From Xiphophorus maculatus (Eukaryota > Chordata > Actinopteri > Cyprinodontiformes > Poeciliidae), in contig NC_036458.1 in the NCBI RefSeq assembly GCF_002775205.1, positions 3,192,560 to 3,256,559 on the forward strand: a DNA stretch of 64,000 nt, read 5' to 3'. The position numbers and the translations under genes are program-made. Below the pieces are notes generated by a model, which was not told where the DNA came from, searched no databases, and saw only the letters and a program-made list of their open reading frames with translations. Of the stretch, positions 12,721 through 24,989 are shown piece by piece. Each line of letters begins with the position of its first letter. The first letter of the stretch is position 1.

Positions 12721-12849
12721 CGTTTCTCACAGTTGGACCATGTTGAGCCTTTGTTCTCAGAGGACAGTCAAAGGTCCAACTCCACTGCATTCCTGCCTGT
12801 GGAGTCAAGGCATGGATGGAGGACAGCGTTGAAACAAGAGCCTAGAAAC

Positions 12850-15250
12850 AGAACCATGTCAGAAATTCAGTTATGATGTTTTTATATGCAAAACCAAATA
12901 CTTTTTATCAGACATTATCATCTATATTGTTTTCATCTCATTAGAAATTATGTATCAAAAATGCGTCTATCTCTAGAAAATAAATTTAAATAATTTGACC
13001 ACAGGGACATTTTAAGCTATGGTGTGTCCTCTAATTAGCATTACAGGTGTCTTCACGCTTGTAGTCAGCTTGCCTATTTAAAATTTTTGTCTTTTGGACA
13101 TTGTTTGAGTTTCTAAAGTCAAGTATTTTCGACACTTCAAACTCAGAAATTTCCGAGTTTTTTTCTAGAAAATTTCTAAAATTGTTTGACGGAAATGTAT
13201 TCTTTTTTTTTCTATCTACAACAACCATAATACGCCGTTGTACTTCATCCGTCATTGTTACTTGAACATTTGGATACGGTGGGCAGTAAACAACACACCA
13301 GACTCATGTTTCAAAGGATTTCTGGGCTGCATGTGGATCGTTGCATCACTGTGACGTAATCGGCCTTCAAAGGACGAGACCCTTGAATTTGGACACATCA
13401 GCTGAAAACAATAGATCTAAAACCAGAGTTCTTGTGACACATTGACTGAAACTTCAGGTATTTTAGTATAATACATATGAATTTGCTAATGTGCTTCATG
13501 GAGCAATGTCCAGTGTATGAAGGTGCTCAGCCACATTTAGCTCTCTGCATAGTTTTAACCTCTTCCATCGTTATGAAAATCATTGTTAGGAACTCCAGAC
13601 ACACTTCAGCTGATTCAGAAATACGACATCCAATGAAATCATATCTGATCTATGAAGAACAATCACTCCATCTTTGTTGTATTTGGAAATGAGGAACTTT
13701 GTAAATGTTAGAAGAAAATTGTGAAATTATGTTTGCCCACTTATTGAAACAAAGTAAAAATCTATGAATTTAGGTTTTAAATCTGACATTCAGCCTGGAG
13801 GAAATATCATGTATGCCTCTCACTCCAGGAAAAGTAAAGTTTTGATAACAATGTTCAGTAATTAAAAGAGCCTGTTCTTTTTCATTTTACCCTTGCCAGT
13901 AGAGGGCAGTGTAAACTGTGCCTTAGTCAGGAGTGGAAGAGAATATGGGAGAGAAATATGACTATAACATCAGTAAATAAACACAAATGAATTCATGTAG
14001 CACTGCTGAACTGTCCTCAGCTAGGAGGGGGTAATGTTGGAATGACCAGAATAAATCTATTTGGACTATATTAATAAATTCTTTTACAAATTTAATTTTC
14101 ACTAAAGTAAATTATTTTGTGGCTCAGTTTTCAGATTCATTATAAGATCTATAACAGCCATAAGTCACTCAGACATTTAATAGTAGGGCATAGAAATGTA
14201 GAGTGATCATCTGAAAGACTTAGTTTTAAGTTTTTATCCTGTAAATTGTTCTGCAGCAAAGGAAATAGTTGACTGAAGGTTTTATCGTCTGCGTTTCAAA
14301 CTGCTCACACACTTAAGTCATTTTCAAATCATAATTTCTCTGCCTGTCTCTTCACCTGCATCAGGTGAATATATTGCATAAGAGATGAGAGGAAATCGAT
14401 TGCTCTCCTCAGATAACAGAATAAGTAATCTATCATTCAGCGTAATTTCCTGTTTTCATCACATTTAACACATTTAACATGTTACACAAGATTTTCTTCT
14501 AACTTGCAAAGCAGAAATTATTTATATTTCACGACTCCAGTTTCAGTAGAAATAGCAAAGTGATCAAAATCGTACCTGCTTGCCGTTGTAGGAACACTCA
14601 GCAAAATTTTATTTCTTTCAGGAAGCTGAAAATCATTTTTTGTATACATAGCCACATCCTGTCTCTGCAACAGGAAACAGACATGATTGCTTCAGAGTGA
14701 CAATAATCATTATGTAACGCAGGAAGCTACCAACCTGCATGAAGAGAGAATTTGAACAAAATGCTGATAAATTGTTTAATTACATTAAACTAAATCATTA
14801 AATATTTTGGTTATTTTTATTTCTCTCTAGGCTTGATTATGGACCATTGAAAAAACTCTGATGTTAAATAGCATAATGTCAGCTCAGCTTTTTTTCATCC
14901 AAACGTTTGTATATGTTTTTATTCTGCCTTCTTGTTCTCTAACCACCATCAAGATTTGTGACAAAATTCAGAAATGAGACGCCAAAGCTTTCTGGATTCT
15001 CCATCAATAATAGGATGCCTTTATTTAAAATAAATCCATATATTGTTTACATTAAAGAAATTAAATCTTTTCTCCGCAGAGCCCCAATACATTCATGCAT
15101 ATTTAAATAAAAATACAACTACTGAATACATGCAAACTTATATTCAGGTGATTTTACATTATGAGAAAAACCATTGCAAGATACATTCACAAGAAATTTT
15201 GTCATGGCAAAAACAAATTATACAATGAAAGTGAAATCTGTGTTTTTGTT
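12850..15250. other. Upstream flank of the NLR gene, no gene recognised
   Basis: No supported coding exon. 13085-13210 is a degenerate AAATTTCCGAGTTTTTTTCT-type sequence also met at 39.5, 55.0 and 63.9 kb. A GT donor at about 14577 (AGCAG/GTACGA, minus) may close a non-coding first exon of the NLR gene. A CTCF-like site lies at 13895-13911. Confidence 0.4.
13895..13911 (+). promoter_or_regulatory. CTCF-like motif
   Basis: GCCAGTAGAGGGCAGTG matches the CTCF core CCASYAGRGGGCR at every strongly constrained base. It lies between the NLR and cephalotoxin-like genes. A sequence match only. Confidence 0.5.
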
Positions 15251-15254
15251 TCCT

Positions 15255-15705
15255 AAAAGCTGTGGGGGGCGCTGCACCAAGAACCACTGAAGGAAACGAT
15301 ATGAAAACCTCTGAAGAAGAAACTGAGAGCAACTTCTTTCACGGAATGGAAAGAAAAATGGAGCAGCGTCAGATTTGAACGGCTGTCGGATTTCTCTTTG
15401 TCTTTGGTAAAACACCATGAACCATTTCTCCCGCTAGCGCTAGACTCCACGTTTGTTTTGTTTGTAGTTACCCAGAATGCCCTGTGCTGTAGTCCACTTC
15501 CTGCTTTTGGAGCGGTCTCTGGTCTGCTTGCCGTTCACTTATGCATTTAAACCTCACCAGAGGACGAAACGAGAACAAAGTTTGTTGGCGGACCAACATT
15601 CGTTTTTTGATCCACATCAGAGTTCGACTGTGTATTCACATCTCCCCAAACCAAACAGACTTTCTAGGCAAAAATTACTAGAGTTGGATTCAAGTGGACT
15701 AAACA
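15255..15705. mobile_element. Dispersed non-autonomous element, copy 1 of a five-copy family
   Basis: It shares words with four other places in the window: CCCAGAATGCCCTGTGCTGT, a GCTAGCG(C/T)TAGAC core, a run of the type CACTTCCTGCTTTTGG, and the terminal phrase (C)CAAACCAAAC...CTTTCTAGGCAAA. Relatives lie at 21636-21840, 22630-22950 (inverted), 45828-46255 and 51810-51925. The ends resemble GCATTCACACC/GGTGTGAATG inverted repeats, best seen in the copies at 21.7 and 51.8 kb. The MITE class is inferred and the superfamily is unknown. Confidence 0.6.
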
Positions 15706-15864
15706 TCTGGTGTAAATGTACCAGAATAAAACCAAACACAGCAGGAGTGTGAGATAAAGGAAGTAGAGTTTCCATAGAATCAGTTAAGCCTTGACGCTAA
15801 TGGATAACTATTCATATGTTCCCAGTGATTGTCTCTAACTGTAATACATTGGCTGAGGCTTATT

Positions 15865-17586
15865 TCATGGATTTCTACAATCCTTTGAGCCCTGGTGTTC
15901 GCCGCTTCTCTTTAACTCCAAGCAGGGACCACTGAGCTGACGACACAAAGAACGGTTACGACATTTCAGAACCGCCGTCAGCACCAAAACAAACAAAAGA
16001 ATCAAAACAGAAATAATAGTTACGATAATGATGACCTGCTGTTTGGACTCTACAGGGCTGTTTGGGACTGGTGTCAGTGTGGGGTCAGGCTCTGTTATGA
16101 TCATTTGCTTTTCACATGTGTCTCCATAGTAACTGTCAGGACACTCGCAAAACCACTCATTGGACCGTAGCAGCCTCTTGCATATCCCATTATTCTTACA
16201 TTGATTGGTAACACAGACAGGTGAGAGTCTGGAGTAATGAACAGAAATCCAACTGTCATAGCCACTCCAGGAACATTTCACTCGATGAAAAGGTGTTGGC
16301 ACCTCTATAAATTGGTTTCCATAGGCAACTTGTGTAACTTTGGTATATTTTGTCAGAGGAATAGTAATTTCCTCATCATGATCCTTTGGAAACCATTTAT
16401 GACTGCATCTCTGTGCCGTCATAAAGAATTTTGAAATTGTCTTAGGTTCACACTTCATATTTTCTAAACACTCTCTGGCTGTATTCTTCACCTCTTCAAC
16501 ATGTGTCATGTCTGCCTTTACAGTGTAGTCTACAGCAACTACAAGATTCCCAATGTTGAAGGTAAACTCAGCATTAAGCATGATATTTTTGTTCTGACTT
16601 TTGTCAAACACCACCACCACCCAGTTGTACCAGCTGTACTTGTTGTCCAAAGCTTCTTTCACCTGAAGAGCGAGGGCGTTTTGGTCAGAACCTTGATCTT
16701 TGGTGATCTCCACCACATCTTTCTTTAAGTATTGCTTATAGTTGGTGAGGCAGAACTCCACAGCTGATAACTGGGCTTCAGAGACCTTCTTGAACATCTG
16801 CCCAGGTTCAGCTGCTTTGCTTTTGACACCAGTCAGTTTCCAGTAGAACTGGTTGAGTATCATCCCTTTCCAAAACAAGCTGCTCAAGTACAGGTTATAT
16901 CTGCTGATCATATAAACGTCACATTTAAACTTCTTCTTCAGCAGACTGTTGAGGTTTTCGCTCAGAGACGTGCTGTCCACGGTCAGGTAGCGGTAAAGAT
17001 TGGACACACTGGACTCAGCTCCTGAACTTTCATAGTAGCTGGTGAAAATTTTAGTTTTCTTAGATGTTTCTTCAGGACTTTGTGATTCAGTTCTATGCAG
17101 AAACTCACCAAACTTCTCAAAGGTGTTGAGGATAGTAAGTTCGTCTCTGGAATAGACGCTGGCGTAATTGAACCATTCTACATCTGTTGCCAGGTTGGAG
17201 ATCTTAATGGACAGAGAGTCCAGTTTCTGGTTTACCTCAACAAAACCTTTCTTTACCTCACTCAGCACCGGATCATCCTGAGGGATAAAGGCCAGGACCA
17301 TATTGACGACAGAGAAGACCACAGCTCCAACTCCTGGTGCGAAACTAGCAAAGCTGGAGATGCCTTTCATTACATCTGACAGCTTCTTGGAGTCCATACT
17401 TCCCATGACATCTTTGAAGAGAGTCAGAGACTCCTTTGCAACATTTAGGGTCTTCTCTGTTTTCTCTCTACTCTCATAAGGTATGCCAATGGCTGAGGTT
17501 GAAGGATCTGACCGCACAGAGAAAGTCGCCCAGTGAAGAAGAATCATTGAAGCCAACAGCATCGAAGCTGACCTCTTTGGAGCCAT
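15865..17586 (-). CDS. SE-cephalotoxin-like / rapunzel-like type I membrane protein
   Basis: A single coding exon of 573 residues. ATG at 17586 follows an acceptor (TGTTTCAG/CT-ATG) and opens a signal peptide (MAPKRSASMLLASMILLHWA). Residues of about 60-150 hold a helical, partly hydrophobic segment (KGISSFASFAPGVGAVVFSV, then AFIPQDDPVLSEVKKGF) typical of the fish rapunzel/cephalotoxin-like family. Near the C-terminus is one EGF-like module with six cysteines (C-x4-C-x5-C-x10-C-x-C-x8-C), then a transmembrane helix (VIIIVTIISVLILLFVLVL) and a short basic tail. The frame is complete. Role unknown; expected on the cell surface or in the secretory pathway. A non-coding first exon probably ends near 17965. 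Family assignment rests on memory of fish annotations. Confidence 0.75.
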   Translation of the reverse strand: MAPKRSASMLLASMILLHWATFSVRSDPSTSAIGIPYESREKTEKTLNVAKESLTLFKDVMGSMDSKKLSDVMKGISSFASFAPGVGAVVFSVVNMVLAFIPQDDPVLSEVKKGFVEVNQKLDSLSIKISNLATDVEWFNYASVYSRDELTILNTFEKFGEFLHRTESQSPEETSKKTKIFTSYYESSGAESSVSNLYRYLTVDSTSLSENLNSLLKKKFKCDVYMISRYNLYLSSLFWKGMILNQFYWKLTGVKSKAAEPGQMFKKVSEAQLSAVEFCLTNYKQYLKKDVVEITKDQGSDQNALALQVKEALDNKYSWYNWVVVVFDKSQNKNIMLNAEFTFNIGNLVVAVDYTVKADMTHVEEVKNTARECLENMKCEPKTISKFFMTAQRCSHKWFPKDHDEEITIPLTKYTKVTQVAYGNQFIEVPTPFHRVKCSWSGYDSWISVHYSRLSPVCVTNQCKNNGICKRLLRSNEWFCECPDSYYGDTCEKQMIITEPDPTLTPVPNSPVESKQQVIIIVTIISVLILLFVLVLTAVLKCRNRSLCRQLSGPCLELKRSGEHQGSKDCRNP

Positions 17587-18199
17587 AGCTGAAACACATA
17601 AGACACAACAAGGAATCAGTACCATTGTATACAAACCCATCAGTATCGCTTAACCTTGGGACAATATGAAGAACTCAGTGAGCTAAACTCTCATTGAACA
17701 AATTATTCAGCCTCAGATATCAATCAAAACGGTCAATTTTTTTATTGTCCTACAACCTACAGTGTTGTTTCCATTAATGATGACAATAATAAACTTGTTT
17801 AATTAGTGGACTAACACTAATTAGTCCACTAATCCACTAGACTGAAACAATTCTGATGAAATTATGACTTAAAACTAAAATTGTTAGAATAATTTCAGAT
17901 AATTCAGTTAGCCTAATGCAGCATGTCTGTGTTAGTTTTAGACTAAAAGACCAGGTTTCAAAAAGCTTACTGTCAGCCGACCTGCAGAGAGAGCAGAGCT
18001 GGGATTTGGTCCAGTGAGGTTTTCCAGAGGTGATTTGGTCAGCAGCTCCTTTGAGTTGTGCAGCCTGAGGTTGTGCTTCAAAAGGAATCCACCAGGCATT
18101 TTATAGGAAGCTGGATCGCCTGACCTCTCCCTCTTAATAACAGACTTTCCATTCATTTCAGGACGTATGATGCAATAAACACCAATATTTACCAAGCTG

Positions 18200-21100
18200 T
18201 GTAAAGGCTACACTTATTTAGATAAAAGAGATCTGGTGTGGCCCATATGATTAATCAAACCAGATCTAATGGAATAAAAGTTTGAAAAGCTGAGAGGGGT
18301 TTTCTTTTTGTAATTTCAGAAGGAAATATAAAGCTTAGATTATAAAGCACAGACTAGATTATTCTAGTTTCAACATTCGGTGTTCCTGAGTCTCTTTCGT
18401 TTAATTATATTATTCTTTTTCTGTTTTCCTTTAGTTCAATGCTTTCTTAGTTATTCTAGTTTATTCTTGTTTTTAGTTATTCTTTGCAACTTTAGTTTAA
18501 TTATGTTCCTTATGTCTTCTCATTCCGTAGTGTTAGACTTATTCCCTCGCCCTCTGTGCCACTTTCTCTCTCTCTCCCCTCACACCTGCAGCCAGGTAGC
18601 CAATCAGAACAAGTCCAATTTTCCACAGTCACTCTCTCAGGACTTAAAGACTTATCCTTTCAAATTTCCTTGGATTTATGTTTTTTGTTCTCCTCTGGCT
18701 CCCTGTGCTCCCATTGTTTTGTTCAGTTTTTTTTTGTAAGTTTTGTTCTTAAATATTCATAATCAACTCTCTGCTTGTGCTGCTCCTTCATTTGGGACCT
18801 ACAGTATTTTAACCAACATGAGAACTTTATTTATCCAGAGGAAATTATGAGTTAGACCAAATGTCTCAAACTCATGGCCCAGGGACCAAATTTGGTCCAC
18901 CGTAGCTTTTTGTGTGGCCCTCTAGACTCCAAATTACATCAATAAGTCTCTCCAGTTTTTTCACAAATGTACAAAATTCATACAAAATCAACAAATCGCC
19001 ACATTTTTCAGATTTTTATTGCAAATTTTTCTCAAAATTGGCCAAAAACATTGGGTCTAAGTGACTGCTGCCTCAGCTTTACGTCATGTCAAGTTATAGT
19101 CGAGACGGCAATTAGTAAAAACTCATTTATCATCACTCATTAGCACAAATATTGTAAAAATTCCCTACAAATATTTCTAATTTATCACCACAAAATCCAT
19201 GATTTTGATTGCAAATAAACACAATAACAATCACAAAATCCTGGAGGGACTGATCAGTGTGAAAAGATGTTCAAATAAATTATTTAATTTGAAGAAAAAC
19301 TTATTGAATGCTGAAAAGAAAAAACTATTTATTAATATTTTACCATTTTAATGGGTTTTATCAATACATTCTGGCACAACAGGCCCTTTAAAAACATTCA
19401 GATTTTTGATATGGTTCAAAATAAAAATGAGTTTGATTCCCATTATGTAGACTGTAGTTCACATACATGCATAACCAACCATAAATACTAGAGTAAATAC
19501 ATAATAAAAGACAAAGTAACAAGGAGAAACAATGAAGACCCGCCGTTTCCTGTCCTTAATCCAACTTCCTTCTGCTTTCATGGTCCTCAGCATTTATAAA
19601 ATTTCTTTAAGTTTCCACTTTTACTGTGTATTGTATTTTGTTGTTGGTTTTAATGTGTCATATTAACAGAATATTTTGATTTCATCACTCAAGGCTTACC
19701 TGAAACTGCATTCATTTATGTAAGAGACAAAATAAAACCAGCCGTGTTCTACATTTTCTTTCTTGACTTAAAAAATGTCAGATATTCAGGGTCTCTTTGG
19801 ACTGAGCTCACCTCACCTTTGGCTGGACAAACTGTTGAAATTCCATGTAATATTTTCTTTCAAAGCAGATTAACATAGTTTAGCAAAATGTATTTTAGAA
19901 AACCTTATCACCTCATGCGATGCGTGAATGAATGTCTCTCTGTGCAAAATGAAACCAAATTTGGAGATGAGGAGGGAGTGAAGGCCAAGACAAACGTGGG
20001 ATTTCTTGCAGGGAAAGTATTTGGCTGAGCCTCCAGAGAAGTCACTCAGTAAATATGTACAAGACATAAAAACTCTATTCATATATTTTATTTCAGTTTG
20101 AGGAGATGCAGCAAAACTTCACAAAAAATGAAATTATACATTAAGTATGAAAAAAATACATCTGATTTAACTTCATCTTTATGACAAGTATAGAAAATAT
20201 GTGAAAGTAAGAGTGAGTGCTGCAAATGAATGACTTGATGCAATCTGCTGTGTTTCCTTAATTAGAAAACTTTATTTTTTAAAATTAGTTTTAATAATGA
20301 ACTGAACTAAATGCGCTGTTTGATAACTGGGATCAAACAGTAGGTAGATTTGGTTACAGTGAAGGGATTCAGCTTTCTTGCCAAACAGGGAATTAGACAA
20401 ACACACAATAAATATAACATGATTAAAAGTGACTGGGTGCTCGATAATTTAAAATATATAAACCATAAAAACAATAAAATAAAAACACATTCACTTAAAA
20501 ACAGTATCCTCATTAGTCAGGATTCTTACTTTAACCCATTTCAGCAACAAAGCAGTTCAGAGTCTTACATCATAAAAACATCAGAGTCACCAATTATGAA
20601 ACAATCAGCAAACATTACGTTTTGTCAAATGTTTAATCAATAAACATTAAAATAATAATTTAAAAAGAATAAGGAAAACAATGTTAAGACTATGGTGAGT
20701 TGAATTTTGGAAGCTTGTGGCAACAGGAACAAAAATGGTTTTATTCTTAGTTTTACATTTTTTAATCAAATGTGTCCAAATGAGAAGAACCTGAACTCAC
20801 AGTTCAGAGGATGAAACTCGTCTGTTAAGACTGATATGGATCATCTCTGCACTTTCCTTAAAGATGAAGGTTCTGGGTTCAGCTTCTTCTGACCCATCAG
20901 CTTCCTGGCCCATTTAATGCTGGTTCTTGTTTTTAAAATTGGACTACAAAGCAGAAAAATAAAACCGACTTAATAAAAATCTTGATAAAATACAGTCAAC
21001 AGATGATATATATTATACCAGATCAGACTACTGACGACATGTCTACAAACTGGGTATTTCCTGCAGGGAAAAAACACACAGCTGAGCATCTAGAAGTCAC

Positions 21101-21630
21101 TGAGTAAATATGGAGAAGAGAAAAAAAACTATTAATACTGTGGAATGAATGACGACATGTTTATCTGAACGCTGTCATTCATTCAGCCACTGGCTGCCCA
21201 GGTGGTGTCCTGAAGACAAAGTTATTTAAAATATTTTCTGCTTCTTTATCAACCTGCCAATCATCATTTGTTCAAAGGTTCAAAGGTTAACACTGTCTTT
21301 CTTTTTGCTGAGGCATAACCTGTTTAGTAGGTAGTGTCTGCTTATGGCAGGCCGTTTTAACATAAAATCTCCTGTGTCTGACCATCTGTGATGACACTGT
21401 AGATGTATAAAAATGAGTTTTGACAAAAAAACATGTTGGCTGTCCTGAATGGTAATTTAAAGGTAATATCTGTATTTATGTTCTGAATAGTAAGAAGGAT
21501 AATTCAATGTATTTTCACCAGATTTGATAGTTGAAAGGTCACAGACCCATAATTACAATAACAACATATCAGTATGAATGACAGTAATTATTCATATCCA
21601 GTTTGATGTAAATCAGAGCATGTTTGTGTG
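18200..21630. other. Intergenic stretch with decayed repeats
   Basis: No supported gene. 18370-18830 is T-rich with wording like the 3' end of a retroposed element, but I cannot name it. 18852-18950 begins GTCTCAAACTCATGGCCCAG, the typical opening of hAT-like elements in vertebrates; I found no partner end. 19.5-21.6 kb is AT-rich DNA where I see nothing. Confidence 0.35.
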
Positions 21631-21635
21631 ATTTA

Positions 21636-21840
21636 GGCTGCATTCACACCAGTTTGGTCTGTTATAATACAACTTCAGTTCATTTGCCTAGAAAGTCCAC
21701 TTCGTTTGGGGAGGTGTGAATGTCTAATCGAACTCTGATGTGGACCAACAAGGGAAGTCTGGTCCGTTTACAAACCTCGGTCTCGGTTCGGTTGAAATGA
21801 ACACTGGTGCGGTTCAAATGCATATATGAACGCCAACTGT
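21636..21840. mobile_element. Dispersed element, copy 2
   Basis: It opens GCATTCACACCAGTTTGGTC and contains CGTTTGGGGAGGTGTGAATG, an inverted counterpart of the opening. The same phrase occurs at 51880-51900. This copy best shows the short inverted repeats of the family. Confidence 0.6.
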
Positions 21841-21961
21841 TGTGCAGATCTGCTCATTAGTTCAGATGTGGGTGCATGAAGAGACATTTGTGTGTGCACA
21901 CACACATACACACATTAGTGTGCCACTCTGCAGCACTTCTCAGCAGGTGAAAGAAATCTGG

Positions 21962-22096
21962 CCCAATCAGCAGCACCCTCAACTCAGGTATATAAGGAAT
22001 CCACTAACCACTTTACTGGTTTTGCAACAGAGCTGAGGAAGGCAAACACAGCCTCCAAAGCAGCATTTCATGGAAAAGGACTTATAAGGACTACCG
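21962..22096 (+). promoter_or_regulatory. Orphan CCAAT/TATA arrangement with a downstream splice donor
   Basis: CCCAATCAG (21962-21970), GTATATAAGG (21988-21997) and, about 100 bp on, ACTACCG/GTAAGCC (donor near 22096) look like a compact promoter with a short first exon on the plus strand. I found no downstream coding exon to attach it to. It could be a non-coding transcript, a decayed gene or chance. Confidence 0.3.
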
Positions 22097-22629
22097 GTAA
22101 GCCACTAACTGGGCTTAATTGAATGTAATTTGACTGTAGTTTTGCATTTGAGAAATGAAATGAAGAATTTATTGAAGTAACAGTTTGCATTGCTAGTTTT
22201 ATAGTTTGGTTCCACTAAATGTATGTTAAACTCACAGCAACTAATATTTAATGGAAAAACCTCATGTCCTAAGGAAAAGAAAAAAAAATGTAATTCTAAA
22301 ATGTGTGGATTTGTTTGATTCAAATTCAACCAGACATGAAATTTAATAATTTAATACTGTGAATTTATGGTTAAAATTGTAAGAAAAATGTATGTTTAAG
22401 GTTAAAAATGGAATTAGTCATTAAGATAAATTATTAACTTTGACCCAAATGTCTAAAAATGTATGTTAAAATATTTTGTATGTGTTTTGTAGGTTTTTCA
22501 CCTGTTCTGTTCATTGGTTCTCACTCATTGGTGAAATTAAAAAAGATTGAGTGAATTCCTGAAGTCTCCAAGTCCTCCTTTTCAAGTGTAGGAAGCCATG
22601 AAATTATAGGACACTTGACACCAACCAAA

Positions 22630-22950
22630 TTGGAGACATTTCTGAAAGCAGGAAGTGGACTATGGCGCAGGGCATTCTGGGTAAATATAACCAAGACAAA
22701 CACGCTAGTCTAACGCTAGCGGGAGAAATGTTTTGTGATTTTTTTTACCAAAGACAAAAGAGAAGTGTTACAAATGCTAAGGTCTGATGCCACACCATTT
22801 TCTATCATTTTGTAAAGAAGAAAATTGCATTCAGTGTCTTCAGAGGTTCTTGTGTTTGTTTTTGCAGTAGTTTTTGGTACAGCGCTCCCAGAGGCGAGGA
22901 GGGGAACAAGTAGCTCAAACAGTTTGGTTTGTTTGACAAAGTTCAGTGTG
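22630..22950. mobile_element. Dispersed element, copy 3, inverted
   Basis: It reads GGAAGTGGACTATGGCGCAG then GGGCATTCTGGGTAAATATA and CTAACGCTAGCGGGAGAAAT, the reverse complement of words in copy 1. It ends near GTTTGGTTTGTTTGACAAAG. Confidence 0.55.
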
Positions 22951-23276
22951 AAAGCAAAAAATCTGTTTTAGTATATTTTATTGATAACTTTCTGGCTGAG
23001 ACGTCATTCCAACCTGAGACTGGAGTGAAACTGGATTCATGTTCTGTGAAAAATAAAATCTTAATAAAATCTTAAATTATGAATCAAAAAAGCAAACAGT
23101 AAATGTGTGATTCTGCTGATCATAGATTTTTCTGTTCAGTCTCAGAGTCTTCATGTTCCTGAGCAGTTCCTGATTCTTGGTGCTTTCAGTTGTCAGACGT
23201 CTGAGCAAACATGAAAGTAGGTTATTAATAATCTTCTGTTCTTTTCAGAACATCAGTTGGATCAACACAAACATGT

Positions 23277-24593
23277 CTAACTGAAGAAACTCTTAAAATA
23301 ATCTATGACTGAGAAGCTTAAGATGTCATTAGAACATATCATTACAGTCTCATCAGGAGCACAGGCGTACTGCTTCTCCAGATATTCCCTGTCCAGCTTC
23401 TGTCCAATAGATTTGTCTGCCAGGCAGGTATCCAGGTGGACGGTGGCTTTGAACCTGGACTGGCGCAGAACCAGAGACAGAGCCAAGGTGACCACAGAGA
23501 ACGGGACGCTCTCTGATTCTTCTCCTGGAAGGATGAAGGGAATGACGATCCGGTTTCTCCCAATAGGACCGTATTTTTTGGTGAGAGACTCAAAGCTTTT
23601 CCAAACACCATCGTCTGGTCGTAGAGGACTAACTGTGATGTTTGGGATCATCTGGTCTCCAGCCTGTCTCATTGAGTTCCAGCGGTCCGGTAGTTTCACG
23701 GATTGGTGCATTTTATCAGGAAACATGCAGCCAACCTTCTTGGTGTAGAAGAGTCTATGCTGAGGCTTCAGTTTTCCTGTAGCCATAGCATATGTTAATA
23801 CTACACCTCCAGAGACACAGTTCCAGGGACTATACAGAACCAAGTCTCTGATGGAGGCCAGAGGCAGCAGACAGCTGGCTGGGATCATAAAGTCTCCGAT
23901 TGCTCCATGAGCCACGAAGGTGATGTCCACAGTGTCGCTATGGTTCTTCTTCTGCTCCTCATCTATGTGTTTTTTAAAGAAATTAAACATGTCCACCAGC
24001 TGGTAGAAGGTGGAAGGTTTTTCTTTGAGCCACTTGAGGACGGTTTGATTGGTGCAGTTTTCTTCTGCAAGCTTCATCAGCCTCTTCCACTCATCTGAGC
24101 CTGTTGTGCTTTCAACAATGTGAATACGTTTCAATATAGATGCCCTGCAGAAAAAACAAGAGAATTAGAATAAAGCCGGCGTATTGTTGTAAAACAACGA
24201 CCTGTTTCTGGTAGTCACTCCTTAAATCATAAATAGTTGTTTGTCCCTCAGCATATTGTGTTCCTAATAAGATGATCAGTTTAATAGAAAATGTCTTGAC
24301 ATTTTTAACAAACCAATGTGACATTTGATGAATTTGCTGCAGTTTTCTTTAATGTTTGCATTAAGTAACCTTGACTTTATTTTGAAAATCAAAACAGAAC
24401 TAGATTTTACTTTCACTTTTGCTCAGAATATCAGCAACATGTTTAAATGTCTAAGAGCATTTCTTTCTGGCATATTTGTTGTTAAGCCTAAAGAAACTCA
24501 CAGAATTACATATTTTTTCAGCTCCTCTAGAGAAGTCAACAGTTCTTGGAGTAGATCAGTTGTTGGGTTCCTCATGGTTGATGGATCACTCAT
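23277..24593 (-). CDS. His-Gly/Cys domain protein, array gene 1 (unnamed family)
   Basis: Two coding exons, 24502-24593 and 23277-24144, join in phase (CT/G) into 319 residues. The leader exon gives MSDPSTMRNPTTDLLQELLT, then an amphipathic helix-like stretch. The body has [20 protein letters not shown], then LVLYSPWNC; His 110 and Cys 140 are 30 apart. Later conserved blocks are [31 protein letters not shown] and [10 protein letters not shown]. No signal peptide or membrane helix is evident, so it is probably cytosolic. I cannot name the domain. The HG strand followed by a strand ending in Cys recalls clan CD proteases; that is inference. The C-terminus (SFSVIDYFKSFFS) differs from its paralogues. 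An in-frame ATG at 24575 could serve as a second start. Confidence 0.82.
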
Positions 24594-24626
24594 GGTTGAT
24601 GGATCACTTATGGTTGATGGATCATC
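24573..24626 (-). repeat. Three 18-bp repeats over the array-gene-1 start codon
   Basis: The unit CATGGTTGATGGATCACT occurs three times in tandem. On the minus strand two units carry an in-frame ATG (24593 and 24575) and the third has ATA. The repeat therefore creates alternative starts six codons apart. Confidence 0.8.
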
Positions 24627-24878
24627 TGGAACTAAAAATAAAAGGTTTAACCTGAAAACAAAATCAGTTTACAATGAGAAAACACTGCAGTTTGAGAATT
24701 GACCAGTTTTAAATTTTCACATTTCTGATAGCTACCCTTCCACTACATAACAAACTGTATGACTGAGCAACTTTGTCTGATATAAAATCAGATTCTGATA
24801 CTTCAGAATAAATTTATCGCTAAATATTTCATAGTAATACTGTGAATTTATTAGAGCAAAGCTGCAGTTTTGTCCTAC

Positions 24879-24940
24879 CTGTTGCAGGTGAAATCAATGC
24901 AGTCATCTAACAGGTAAAGGACCAGAAGCCCTATTTATAA
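24879..24940 (-). promoter_or_regulatory. TATA promoter and 5' UTR exon of array gene 1
   Basis: On the minus strand TATAAATAGG (24931-24940) sits about 55 bp before a GT donor (CAACAG/GTAGGA, exon edge 24879), giving a short non-coding first exon. The same layout recurs at 33775-33835 for gene 3. The interferon-type motif seen upstream of the 35-kb copy is not kept here: the aligned place reads CCCCTGAGACTCC. Confidence 0.6.
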
Positions 24941-24989
24941 ACCTTGAATCATATTACATCATGAGCGACACGCCTCAATGAGAAACAAA

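Noticed and set aside
18380-18762. Overlapping open frames of 119 and 68 codons
   Set aside because: T-rich, leucine/phenylalanine-heavy translation without domain or splice signals; looks like repeat-derived DNA.
23305-23748. Plus-strand frame opposite array gene 1 (and the equivalents at 27.4, 31.5 and 37.2 kb)
   Set aside because: A shadow of the conserved minus-strand exon; it recurs only because the coding strand is conserved.
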